Below, piece after piece: positions 19,119-27,673 of a DNA stretch of 64,000 nt. The stretch spans positions 62,001 through 126,000 of the forward strand of contig JAMPKV010000001.1 of the NCBI GenBank assembly GCA_039962225.1, in the 5' to 3' direction. Numbering within the stretch: position 1 is the first letter of the stretch; the number at the start of each line of letters is the position of its first letter. A program made the translations under genes and the position numbers. The notes under the pieces were generated by a model. The model saw only the letters and a list, made by a program, of their open reading frames with translations. It was not told where the DNA came from and did not search any database. Origin of the DNA: Microcoleus sp. AS-A8 (GTDB lineage: Bacteria > Cyanobacteriota > Cyanobacteriia > Cyanobacteriales > Coleofasciculaceae).

Positions 19119-19730
19119 TCACTGTTGAGATGGGTTGGCTGCTAAAGTTGGTTCCATGTTCACAGCGACCAGTAATTTGTCTGTGTCTTTGGCTATTTCT
19201 AACCAGATGGCTTGCAATACCGCATCTCTATCCAGTCCGGCGCTGACGTAAGACAATTCTTCACCTTCAACCGCATCCTGTGCAGCGGCGGCGAACTCAG
19301 GGTATTTAACAAACAGCTTTTCAAGTACGTTGTCTCGACATTGGAGCATTTCGTTGTAACCCCCAGCGCGATCGCACTGCATAAACTTGAGAGCTAATTT
19401 GTGCCCATCTACAACAGATTTTACAGATGCGACGGTTTTGGGGTCACCATAAACTTGATCAACGATATTCTCTAAATCGATTAGGTCTTCCTTGTATTCT
19501 TTGGGATTAATCCCATCATCCCTTTCAATTTTAATTCTCATCACTCTCACCTCCTCAATGGCTGCTTTTAAAGAAGTTGTGAGGATAGGCACAGAAACAG
19601 GTTCGGCGATTTGTTCCGATCGCTCCCAAGAAGCGGTTCCGTAAGACAAGCGCATTCCTAAAGAGCGAGCCTGACAGCCAAAGCAGAGGATAGATAAAGT
19701 TAAGGGGAGTGCTAGCTTCTGTAATGACAT
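19119..19730 (-). CDS. Putative secreted protein or lipoprotein, unknown function
   Basis: 203 residues. The N-terminus MSLQKLALPLTLSILCFGCQ is a signal peptide with a possible but imperfect lipobox (CFGC, modified Cys at residue 19). The mature part is helical and acidic, with DLENIVDQVYGDPKTV, a Cys pair (MQCDRAGGYNEMLQCRD) that may form a disulfide, and LDRDAVLQAIWLEIAKDTDK. I do not recognise a family. It would reside in the periplasm or be anchored to a membrane. It lies upstream of rsmB on the same strand, with a 428-bp leader behind it. It is likely real because of its length, signal peptide and sensible composition. Confidence 0.6.
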   Translation of the reverse strand: MSLQKLALPLTLSILCFGCQARSLGMRLSYGTASWERSEQIAEPVSVPILTTSLKAAIEEVRVMRIKIERDDGINPKEYKEDLIDLENIVDQVYGDPKTVASVKSVVDGHKLALKFMQCDRAGGYNEMLQCRDNVLEKLFVKYPEFAAAAQDAVEGEELSYVSAGLDRDAVLQAIWLEIAKDTDKLLVAVNMEPTLAANPSQQ

Positions 19731-20109
19731 AGGGATTTTAAATCAACAATCATTAGAAGGAACTTTTGCGTTGCACCCCTCTTTATTGTTGTAGACCTCT
19801 AGCAGCTTGACGTTTGCAGCTACTGAGAGTATTAGTACTTGAAGTCTATGTAACGATTTTTTACACGGCTTCTCCACTAATCTAACTTGCCTTGGTGAAT
19901 AATTTGTGAATGTCTTTTGTATAGGATATTACAGATAAATTTTTTCCCTCAAAAGAGTTCAGACAAACTTATATGTATTGACAAGGCAAGAGCATTTTTC
20001 TCCTTAAATATAGATAACCTTTGTGAGTTTTAACCGACCGAAACACTAGAGCAAGATAGCACAAATAACTCACCTGATCGCAACGGAAACCAACCTAGAA
20101 ACTATCAGC
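19731..20109 (-). other. AT-rich intergenic stretch
   Basis: About 380 bp between two minus-strand genes, strongly AT-rich from 19850 to 20040. It probably contains the promoter of the lipoprotein gene. No gene or structured RNA was recognised. Confidence 0.4.
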
Positions 20110-20153
20110 CTTCCTCCCTTCTGCCGTCTGCCTTCTGCCGTCTGCCTTCTGAT
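20110..20153. repeat. Heptanucleotide repeat tract (CTGCCTT/CTGCCGT)
   Basis: Alternating CTTCTGCCGTCTGCC units, the complement of AAGGCAGACGGCAG, fill the gap just after the TPR gene stop. They belong to the same AAGGCAG heptamer family as tracts near 41842 and 54616. Confidence 0.7.
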
Positions 20154-20158
20154 ACTCG

Positions 20159-22060
20159 CTACATCGAATTTCGATATTTTTGCAGCAGTTGAGGAATATA
20201 GTCATAGCCATCAACACCGATAAAGGCAATAATTTTTGAGCGCTCTTGCTCCAATAAGGTTTGGAACACTTCAGCACCCAATTGACCCTGCAAAATAGTT
20301 AATAAGCCAGCCGATTGACGCCAATCACTAGAACCAATTTGCTCTAAAAGATAGGCACCCAGGCTACCTGTGTAGAGAGTTTGAGCCAAGTTTTGTAAAC
20401 TGTAACAAGCTTGGGCGAGGTAGGCTAAATTAACTCCTTGTAGATACAAATCGCCCGAAATTTGAGCGGCTTGCCAACCTTGTTCAAGGTAGGTGATGGC
20501 TTTTTGAGGCTGTTCAATCACCACATGGGCAATTCCCAAACTACTGAAACATAGCGATTGACTCTGATGGGAAGCATAGCCACCTCCAAGGGAATCACCC
20601 AATCGTGCTAACAATTGCAGACTTTGTTCTAGATAGTCAATCGCTCTTTCATAAACTTCTGGTTCTAGCTGTGCCTGCTCTTTGGCTTGAAACACCTCAC
20701 TGTAGCCTAAATTAGTCAAGGCGTTGGCTTCTCCTAACCGATCTCCGGATTGACGAGAGAGAATTAATGCTCTTTGGCTGTAGTTAATCGCTTCAGCATA
20801 ATTTTTTTGGGCGACACAAATTCGGCTTAAGTGATTGAGATTGGCAATCTCACAAATTTGATCGCCTGCCCCACGAGCAATCTCTAGTGCCTGTTGATGA
20901 AAAGCCGTAGCCCGATCATATAAACCTTGAGCGCGTAATGAATAACCCAACAAGGTTAAAACTCGCGCTTTCTCCTGAGTTCCCTCAACTTGCCGCAAGG
21001 GTTCATCCAAATAATTCAGCGCATCCCGCAAAGAATTTCCATTTAAAGAGGCAAAAACGCCGCCGTAAAGGGGGAAGTAATCCCGTTGGGCAAAAGCACG
21101 GAGAATTTGCAGAGACACCTGAAAACAGGCATTGATCAGCACATCACGCTCAGTTTGGGTTATTGCCTGACTCAAGGCGTTGGCTAATTGCGACCAAATA
21201 ACGGCAAAAACGATAAAGGTAGAAATCGACAGCTTGGCTCCCATTTTGGAGTCATAGACCATTTTGTCGAACCAAGCGACCAGTCCGCGCTGCAAGCACT
21301 GGAGAATTACAGCCAATTCCACCCAACTACTCAATTCTAAACTCGGCTGTTGATCGACCCATTCATGCAGGGATTGATTTTGTGCGATCGCTTGAAACAA
21401 CGACTTGGGTAGGGGGCTATTCACATGTTTAGCCCATACCCCCCAAGGGCCACGTTGTTCGGGCAGTCCTTCAAATCCCAAATCTCGATTTTGGTCGTAA
21501 ATCCAACTGACGACATAATCTTCCAATCGCTGCCAGGAGGTTAAACCTGTGGTGATACCTTGGGAGAGTTGTTGCAATTCTTTAGCCGTGTCCGGGTCAG
21601 AACTTTGTTGAGATTGCTGCTGTAAGTCCTTCCCTAACTGGGCGAGTTGTTGTAAGTTCAGCACTTGCTGCCGATTGGGGTCAATGACTCGCAATAAAGC
21701 GGTGAGGCGTTCGCTGGAGTCAGCCGTAATAATCGCTTGAACCGCGCCTGTAAGAGCCTGTGAGGTGCGCTTTTGCTCCTGTACCCGTTCCCATTCACCA
21801 CTCAGGGTTTTCAGTGCCCTGAGGCTGCGAATGGCTTTAGCTTGCTTCATTTCGCTGACAGGGTTGTCTACCTGCTGCTGGGTGGCGTTCATCTGTTCGT
21901 CCAAACAGCGATCGAAGATTTCGCCCGTCCCGGTGCTGACTCCTTGTAACAGCATTTGATAGACCTGCTCTTTAGAGCGAATCTTTCCTTTGAGGGTCGC
22001 TTGCACAATTTCGTCGATTAACTCGATGTATTGATCGCGCAATGGCCTGGAGTCCGGCAT
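20159..22060 (-). CDS. TPR-repeat protein
   Basis: 633 residues, no signal peptide. The first 360 residues are helical, with a conserved-looking start (MPDSRPLRDQYIELIDEIVQA) and Gln-rich stretches. Residues about 365-600 hold tetratricopeptide repeats of the kinesin-light-chain type, for example LLGYSLRAQGLYDRATAFHQ, AEAINYSQRALILSRQSGD, and a later copy with KAITYLEQGWQAAQISGD. Such repeats bind protein partners; no enzyme domain is visible. It lies 88 bp downstream of the hybrid receiver-kinase on the same strand, so it may belong to that signalling unit. Cyanobacterial genomes carry many proteins of this kind with unknown partners. Confidence 0.8.
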   Translation of the reverse strand: MPDSRPLRDQYIELIDEIVQATLKGKIRSKEQVYQMLLQGVSTGTGEIFDRCLDEQMNATQQQVDNPVSEMKQAKAIRSLRALKTLSGEWERVQEQKRTSQALTGAVQAIITADSSERLTALLRVIDPNRQQVLNLQQLAQLGKDLQQQSQQSSDPDTAKELQQLSQGITTGLTSWQRLEDYVVSWIYDQNRDLGFEGLPEQRGPWGVWAKHVNSPLPKSLFQAIAQNQSLHEWVDQQPSLELSSWVELAVILQCLQRGLVAWFDKMVYDSKMGAKLSISTFIVFAVIWSQLANALSQAITQTERDVLINACFQVSLQILRAFAQRDYFPLYGGVFASLNGNSLRDALNYLDEPLRQVEGTQEKARVLTLLGYSLRAQGLYDRATAFHQQALEIARGAGDQICEIANLNHLSRICVAQKNYAEAINYSQRALILSRQSGDRLGEANALTNLGYSEVFQAKEQAQLEPEVYERAIDYLEQSLQLLARLGDSLGGGYASHQSQSLCFSSLGIAHVVIEQPQKAITYLEQGWQAAQISGDLYLQGVNLAYLAQACYSLQNLAQTLYTGSLGAYLLEQIGSSDWRQSAGLLTILQGQLGAEVFQTLLEQERSKIIAFIGVDGYDYIPQLLQKYRNSM

Positions 22061-22148
22061 CAGGTCTTACCTCACAAACAGCTAGCTTTTCTCAACCTTA
22101 ACAGCACGTCGCTACTGAAATGCTCCCCTGTTTTGGCTGTTAACTTTT

Positions 22149-23279
22149 TTAAGCTTTAGGCTTCTGCGTCGGTAAGCATACTCTGAACACACTGCCTCTG
22201 CCTAACTCAGATTGAACGTCTAGGGTTCCTTGGTGGGTTTCTACAATTCGTTTAGACAGATGCAAGCCTAAACCACTGCCCGATCGCTTGTGGCTTCCTT
22301 GGCGAAACCGCTCGAAAATCATCTTTTGGTCGTCTAAGGCGATACCAGAGCCTGTGTCTTCCACTTCGATCAGCAACCAGGAGGTTTTAGGGTCATCCGG
22401 GTCCGGGCTATTACTCAGCCGCACCTCAATGGAGCCTGTATCTGTAAACTTAATCGCATTCCCGATCAGGTTGGTGAACACTCGGTGCAGTTCTAAGCGA
22501 TCGCCAACGACTTTAGTATCTACGTTTTCCCCAAAATTGGGCTTGAGAGATAGTTGTTTCTGTTCCGCGAGCGGAGAAAGTTCCTGCATCACTTCCTCCA
22601 TGACTGTTTTGATTTCAATCGGTGAGAAGCACAAAGTCTTGCGACCGGCTTCATAACGATAAACTTCTAGCAGGGTATTGACCATGGCTAGTAAGTTACG
22701 GTTGCTGCGAGCCATTGTGATGATCGCTTCTTCCATCCCCGGTGAGAGTTCTCCCAGCGCTCCTTGTTGAAATAGCATCAGCATCCGCTCGGCGGCGACG
22801 ATAGGCGTCCGCAAGTCATGAGCCATCCAGGAGACGAATTCTTCGCGCTGACGGGCAATTTGTTCGCGTTCATCGATCGCATGTTTCAGACGCAGCAGCG
22901 ATCGCACTCGTGCCAACAGTTCATCTACTTCTACTGGCTTACGAATGAAATCATCTGCACCCGTGTCTAATCCCTTGACTACGCTGGGTCCTTCAAAGGC
23001 CGTAATCAGCAAAATCGGCATAAACGGCAACTTTTGATTTTCCCGGATACGCTTGGTGACTTCATAGCCATCCATCCCCGGCATCATCACATCGAGTAGT
23101 ACCAAGTCCGGTGGGTATAGGTCAATTTGTTTTAAAGCCGCCCGACCATCCTCGGCCAGCGTTATGGCATACCCCTCTTCTTCTAAAATGGTCTGAACAA
23201 GGAATAGGTTATCCGGAGAATCATCCACAACCAAGATGCGGTCAGCTTTAGAGGAATGGGTCACAACCAAAGGATTCAT
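22149..23279 (-). CDS. Receiver-histidine kinase hybrid
   Basis: 376 residues. An N-terminal receiver (about 14-130) has RILVVDDSPDN, phospho-Asp in LVLLDVMMPGMDGYEV, a conserved Thr/Ser and KP (FIRKPVEVDELL). A short coiled coil leads to a transmitter with H-box WMAHDLRTPIVAAERML (His near 154), N-box FTNLIGNAIKFTD, G1 EDTGSGI, F-box IFERFRQGSH and G2 GSGLGLHLSK. There are no membrane helices. The receiver-first order suggests that an upstream kinase regulates the C-terminal kinase. The TPR gene follows on the same strand. The 696-bp upstream region has no gene. Confidence 0.88.
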   Translation of the reverse strand: MNPLVVTHSSKADRILVVDDSPDNLFLVQTILEEEGYAITLAEDGRAALKQIDLYPPDLVLLDVMMPGMDGYEVTKRIRENQKLPFMPILLITAFEGPSVVKGLDTGADDFIRKPVEVDELLARVRSLLRLKHAIDEREQIARQREEFVSWMAHDLRTPIVAAERMLMLFQQGALGELSPGMEEAIITMARSNRNLLAMVNTLLEVYRYEAGRKTLCFSPIEIKTVMEEVMQELSPLAEQKQLSLKPNFGENVDTKVVGDRLELHRVFTNLIGNAIKFTDTGSIEVRLSNSPDPDDPKTSWLLIEVEDTGSGIALDDQKMIFERFRQGSHKRSGSGLGLHLSKRIVETHQGTLDVQSELGRGSVFRVCLPTQKPKA

Positions 23280-23975
23280 GGGAAAGTGGGTAGTTAATAG
23301 GTTTAGCTAAATTATTTTTTTTGTTTCTTTTGTATCTCTTAAGATTTTTCCTTCTTGTTGCTTAAGCTGCCTCATCCCCCCGAAAGATTATTCTCATCGA
23401 ATTAGTTCTCTGAGTAGTTGCTCAATTTCTCTGTTTGTTTTTATCTTCTCCTGTTTGTATTCAACTGGTTCTCTCTAGGAGTGTGAGAGTTCCGTTTGTC
23501 ACAAATTTTTAACGGATGATCGGGTTCTGCAAAGCTTCATTGCCAAGCATCACCCCAAAATTTTTATCCGTTTGTTCACTGTACCGAAGTGCAAATGCCG
23601 GAAGCTTGGCAAGATTCTCATAAAAATTAAGTATATATACATGAGTATCTTGTTTTTCCCTCCATTGACAGGACGAACCTAACGGCTGTGTGTATATCCC
23701 GCTTTTAAAAATTTATATTTTGTACTGACGAGCAAAAATTTTTTTATTTTCTGGGGAAAGTTCTGAAACTCTGCCCTGAGGGGACTGTTGGAGACAAGGC
23801 AGACAGGGAGAAGAAATAGCTGCTCCAAGTAAGCTTAGGTATGTCAATCTGGCCACCGAGGAATTATAGCCAATCCGAATTGTAGACCCCTTTTCTAAGG
23901 GTCTAAACAATCTCTTTTCCTCTCCCAGTCCCCCGTCCTTTGGGGAATAAGGGGGTTATCGAAACGGATTGGGTA
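23280..23975. other. Long intergenic region, fabH side to hybrid kinase
   Basis: 696 bp without an accepted gene. It is AT-rich (23620-23760). An open minus-strand frame at 23713-23910 was examined and rejected because it begins with TTG, lacks a ribosome site and spans a TATAAT-like promoter box. An imperfect stem AGACCCCTT...AAGGGTCT lies at 23884-23904. The stretch probably contains the kinase promoter and the end of the fabH transcript. Confidence 0.4.
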
Positions 23976-24977
23976 TTACTTCCCCCATTGGAAGATAGCA
24001 GATCCCCAAGTCAGTCCCGCACCAAAGCCAGCCGTCGCAATTAGATCGCCCGATTGAATTTTGCCCTGCCGCACAGCGTCATCCAACGCTATGGGAATCG
24101 AAGCGGCTGAGGTGTTGCCATAGTGGGCAAGATTACTGATAACTTTCTGTGTTGGAATATTGAGGCGTTGGGCAACCGCGTCAAGAATGCGCTGATTCGC
24201 TTGGTGCAACAACAGCCAGTCTACCTGTTCAGCGCTTAAGTTGGCTCGGAATAGGGCTTTTTCAATCACTTCCGGCACCTTTTGTACCGCAAAGCGATAA
24301 ACTTCCTTGCCGTTCATTGTGATTGGCCCGAAATTGCCTTGTGCAACAGCAATATCCTTGACAAGTTCCTTGGGTTGTGCATTGTAAGGGAGTTGCAGGC
24401 AATGATTTTGGGTACCATCGCTGCGGATTTCAAAGCCCAAAAAGCGATCGCTCTCATTGGCTTGCATCACAATTGCCCCAGCGCCATCACCAAACAAGAT
24501 GCAGGTACCCCGATCTGACCAATTCACCCAGCGTGAGAGAATATCGGCACCGATGAGCAGGACATTTTTGTAGACACCCGTGCGGATAAACTGAGCCGCT
24601 GTCACCATCCCAAAGACAAACCCAGAGCAAGCGGCTGTCATATCAAAGGCAACAGCTTTTGAGGCTCCCAGGAGGCTCTGAATTTGGCAGGCTGTGCCAA
24701 ATAGGTCATCCGGCGTTGAAGTAGCCAGAATAATTAAATCCAGGTCTGTGGCGGCAATTTGAGCCATTGTTAGCGCACTTTGAGCCGCTTGAGCCGCGAT
24801 CGCACTCAGACTGATTCGATCATCCGCAATACGCCGTTCCCGAATTCCCGTCCGGCTGGTAATCCACTCATCCGATGTTTCCACCATTCGTTCGAGTTGT
24901 GGGTTATCGAGAATCACGTCTGGTGTTGCAGAACCGCTCCCGGTAATGGCAATACCTGCCCCTAGTTGATTCAACAC
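23976..24977 (-). CDS. fabH: 3-oxoacyl-ACP synthase III
   Basis: 333 residues, the condensing enzyme that joins acetyl-CoA to malonyl-ACP to begin type II fatty acid synthesis. The catalytic Cys is at 117 (DMTAACSGFVFGM), the His in LLHQANQRIL (about 257) and the Asn in LAHYGNTSAASIP (about 287), so the Cys-His-Asn triad is complete. The N-terminal DEWITSRTGIRERRI is also typical. The start is GTG at 24975-24977. It lies 140 bp downstream of plsX on the same strand, a grouping common in bacteria that couples fatty acid initiation with phospholipid synthesis. Confidence 0.96.
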   Translation of the reverse strand: MLNQLGAGIAITGSGSATPDVILDNPQLERMVETSDEWITSRTGIRERRIADDRISLSAIAAQAAQSALTMAQIAATDLDLIILATSTPDDLFGTACQIQSLLGASKAVAFDMTAACSGFVFGMVTAAQFIRTGVYKNVLLIGADILSRWVNWSDRGTCILFGDGAGAIVMQANESDRFLGFEIRSDGTQNHCLQLPYNAQPKELVKDIAVAQGNFGPITMNGKEVYRFAVQKVPEVIEKALFRANLSAEQVDWLLLHQANQRILDAVAQRLNIPTQKVISNLAHYGNTSAASIPIALDDAVRQGKIQSGDLIATAGFGAGLTWGSAIFQWGK

Positions 24978-25117
24978 GCTTCTGCCTCAGTAGCTGGGAT
25001 GTTTACAAAATTAGGGCCGCCTCGGTCAGGGGTAACGATTAACCAACCTGAATCGAGCCATCCTGAAACAGGAGCGTGAGTTAACATGCTACCTGCCAAC
25101 GGTTGACTGCTCACTAC

Positions 25118-26161
25118 TCACTCCTCTTTGGTACTCGCTGCTGATTGCTGCTCACCTTGAAAATCCTTGGACTGAATCCGCTCCAGGACTTGATTATCAA
25201 TCGCTTCTTTGGCTAAGCGAATCGCGTTAAAAATGGACGGAGCTTGAGAGCTACCGTGACTAATAATACAAACGCCTGCGACCCCCAAGAGTAGCCCTCC
25301 ACCATGTTCGGCATGGTCAATCCGCTGCTTAATCCTCTTCAGGTTGGGTTTGAGGAGCGCTGTCCCCAGTTGCCCCTGTATTCCTTGAGGCAGTTCCTCT
25401 CGGAGGATTTGCAGCACGATCTCACCGACCGCTTCGGCAAATTTGAGTAACACATTACCCACAAAGCCATCGCAGACAATGACATCAAAACGGCCTGAGA
25501 GAACATCTCGCCCTTCAGCATTGCCAATAAAGGTGATTCTGGGATTTTCTTGCAGCAATTGATGGGTGCGGATGGCTAAATCATTCCCCTTCGTGGATTC
25601 TTCCCCAATGTTCAGTAGTCCGACTTTGGGTTGCTCCATCCCCAGCACGTACTGACTGTATACCGAACCCATCACGGCAAACTGCTCTAGATATTTGGGA
25701 CGGCTATCGACATTCGCCCCTACATCTAGTACAATCACGGGCTTACCCGCCACCAAGGTGGGAAATACCGCGCCAATCGCAGGACGGTCAATACCTCGCA
25801 AACGTCCCAAGCGCAGCAATCCCGCTGCCATCGCGGCACCCGAATGACCTGCGGAAACCACTGCATCGGCACGTTTTTGCTTAACCAAATCCATTGCCAC
25901 GTTAATCGAGGCCTTAGGTTTCCGCTTCAAGCTCACCAAAGGCTCTTCATGCATGGCAACGACATCCTCCGCCGGAACAATTTCCATCTGTGAGGAACTG
26001 GTATGTTGTTTCAGAGAGGATTCAATCGCTTGAGGGTCACCTACTAGCAAAACTTCTACACCCAGCTCTGCTTGTGCCCTAATAGCGCCAGCAACGATTT
26101 CGTCAGGGGCATGATCCCCTCCCATAGCGTCAATTGCGATCCGTGCCGTCGTCGATGCCAT
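25118..26161 (-). CDS. plsX: Phosphate acyltransferase PlsX
   Basis: 347 residues. It makes acyl-phosphate from acyl-ACP, the donor for PlsY in phosphatidic acid synthesis, and is a peripheral membrane enzyme. Signatures are RIAIDAMGGDHAPDEIVAGA at the N-terminus, VSAGHSGAAMAAGLLRLGR, and DGFVGNVLLKFAEAVGE; ADVEHGG-type sequence appears as IDHAEHGGGLLLGVAG. Its length fits the family. It starts the plsX-fabH pair and is divergent from the D,D-peptidase gene across a 93-bp promoter gap. Confidence 0.96.
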   Translation of the reverse strand: MASTTARIAIDAMGGDHAPDEIVAGAIRAQAELGVEVLLVGDPQAIESSLKQHTSSSQMEIVPAEDVVAMHEEPLVSLKRKPKASINVAMDLVKQKRADAVVSAGHSGAAMAAGLLRLGRLRGIDRPAIGAVFPTLVAGKPVIVLDVGANVDSRPKYLEQFAVMGSVYSQYVLGMEQPKVGLLNIGEESTKGNDLAIRTHQLLQENPRITFIGNAEGRDVLSGRFDVIVCDGFVGNVLLKFAEAVGEIVLQILREELPQGIQGQLGTALLKPNLKRIKQRIDHAEHGGGLLLGVAGVCIISHGSSQAPSIFNAIRLAKEAIDNQVLERIQSKDFQGEQQSAASTKEE

Positions 26162-26254
26162 TACTCAAAGTGATAGAAACCTTAAAAATTTTACCAGAAG
26201 CCCCCCACTCCACATTAAACCTGATGTAATCTGCCTGACACTCCATCAAAGAGC

Positions 26255-27652
26255 ATGAAGAAGACTTTTCAGGATTGTCATCGACTCTTTAAAATGAAGC
26301 ACCAGGTAAGAGGGATAGGAATGGTACAACGATTGGGTGCTGGCATATTAGCCTCTGGAATAGCGGCTCTAGCCTTAAAGCTTGTGGGTGGTCAACCGAC
26401 GACAGTGCTTACCGCTCAAGCGCTGGCGTGGCAGAATATGCCTTTGTTTGACAGCATGGCACTGCCCGATCCAGCGACTGAAACGATTATGCGCCAATAC
26501 TTGCAAGGCTTGAGCGCTCAAGGGGCTGTGGCACGTCATCAAGGGATCTGGATTCAATCGGACATAGCCGTACTGGCTAAACACAAGGATCAAGTGCCCC
26601 TGCCAGCGGCTTCATTAACGAAAATTGCGACAACATTGGCGGCTTTAAACAAGTGGGGACCGGATCATCAGTTTGAAACAATGGTGAGTACCACAGGCCC
26701 GATTAAGAAGGGTGTATTACAGGGAGACTTGGTGATCACGGGCGGCGGTGACCCCTTTTTTGTTTGGGAGGAAGCGATCGCCCTAGGGAATAGTCTCAAT
26801 CAGTTGGGGATTCGTCAGGTCAAGGGAAATTTAGTGATCGAGGGCGATTTCTACATGAACTACCAGGAAAACCCAGCACTGGCAGGTCAAGAACTGCGAC
26901 AAGGACTACACTCCAAACTTTGGACAGCGAGAGGGTTTGTCTACCGACATGCCATCATGCCCAAAGGAACGCCAAAACCGCAAGTGGCGATCGCTGGAGG
27001 CATCAAAGTGTCAACCTTGCCCATTCCCAAAAAAATCGTATTAATCCGCCACCGCTCACTTTCCCTGACTCACATCCTCAGGGAGATGAACATCCACAGC
27101 AACAACAACATGTCAGAGATGTTGGCCAAATCGATGGGGGGTACTGAAGAGAGAAACAAATTGGCGGCAAAATCAGCCAATCTCTCCCAGAACGAACTAC
27201 AACTGGTTAACGGTTCTGGGTTGGGTGTGGAGAATATGATTTCGCCCCATGCTGCCTGTGCCATGCTGATGGCAGTTCACCACTTTCTACAGCCCTACAA
27301 ACTCAGCGTGATGGACGTATTTCCAGTTTCTGGGCGCGACAAGAATGGAACCATGTATGGACGGCACATCCCCCTGGGAACAGCGATTAAAACCGGAACG
27401 CTAAATACGGTGAGTGCGCTAGCGGGTGTGATCCCGACACGCGATCGCGGCTTAGTTTGGTTTGCCATCATTAACCGGGGTGGCGATGTGAATGGCTTTC
27501 GCAAGCAGCAAGATGTTTTTCTCCAGCGCTTGGTACAACAGTGGGGCATCCAATCGGTCAACGCCACTACTTATCCCATCGAAAATCTTCTCGGCGAATC
27601 CAAGCGCAACGAAAAAATTTTCGGTGTTCGGGCACAGCTCAAAAAAGGCTAA
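26255..27652 (+). CDS. D-alanyl-D-alanine carboxypeptidase/endopeptidase, PBP4 (S13) family
   Basis: 465 residues. A membrane-spanning or signal segment lies at about 24-46 (LGAGILASGIAALALKLVGG). The penicillin-binding catalytic motifs are SLTK (Ser120, Lys123), an SNN triad in MNIHSNNNMSEMLAKSMGG near 280, and KTG in TAIKTGTLNTVSAL near 378. S13 enzymes cut the D-Ala-D-Ala end of the stem peptide or open D-Ala-DAP cross-links in the periplasm. The family's large insert domain after SxxK appears shortened relative to E. coli DacB, as in many cyanobacterial homologues. The ATG at 26255 is used; internal ATGs at 26294 and 26321 are possible. It converges with the serpin gene. Confidence 0.88.
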   Translation: MKKTFQDCHRLFKMKHQVRGIGMVQRLGAGILASGIAALALKLVGGQPTTVLTAQALAWQNMPLFDSMALPDPATETIMRQYLQGLSAQGAVARHQGIWIQSDIAVLAKHKDQVPLPAASLTKIATTLAALNKWGPDHQFETMVSTTGPIKKGVLQGDLVITGGGDPFFVWEEAIALGNSLNQLGIRQVKGNLVIEGDFYMNYQENPALAGQELRQGLHSKLWTARGFVYRHAIMPKGTPKPQVAIAGGIKVSTLPIPKKIVLIRHRSLSLTHILREMNIHSNNNMSEMLAKSMGGTEERNKLAAKSANLSQNELQLVNGSGLGVENMISPHAACAMLMAVHHFLQPYKLSVMDVFPVSGRDKNGTMYGRHIPLGTAIKTGTLNTVSALAGVIPTRDRGLVWFAIINRGGDVNGFRKQQDVFLQRLVQQWGIQSVNATTYPIENLLGESKRNEKIFGVRAQLKKG

Positions 27653-27673
27653 CGTTGAGCGTTTTGGGAGTAC

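Noticed and set aside
23713-23910. 65-codon minus-strand open frame
   Set aside because: TTG start, no ribosome site, odd composition and an overlapping TATAAT-like box; more likely promoter DNA.
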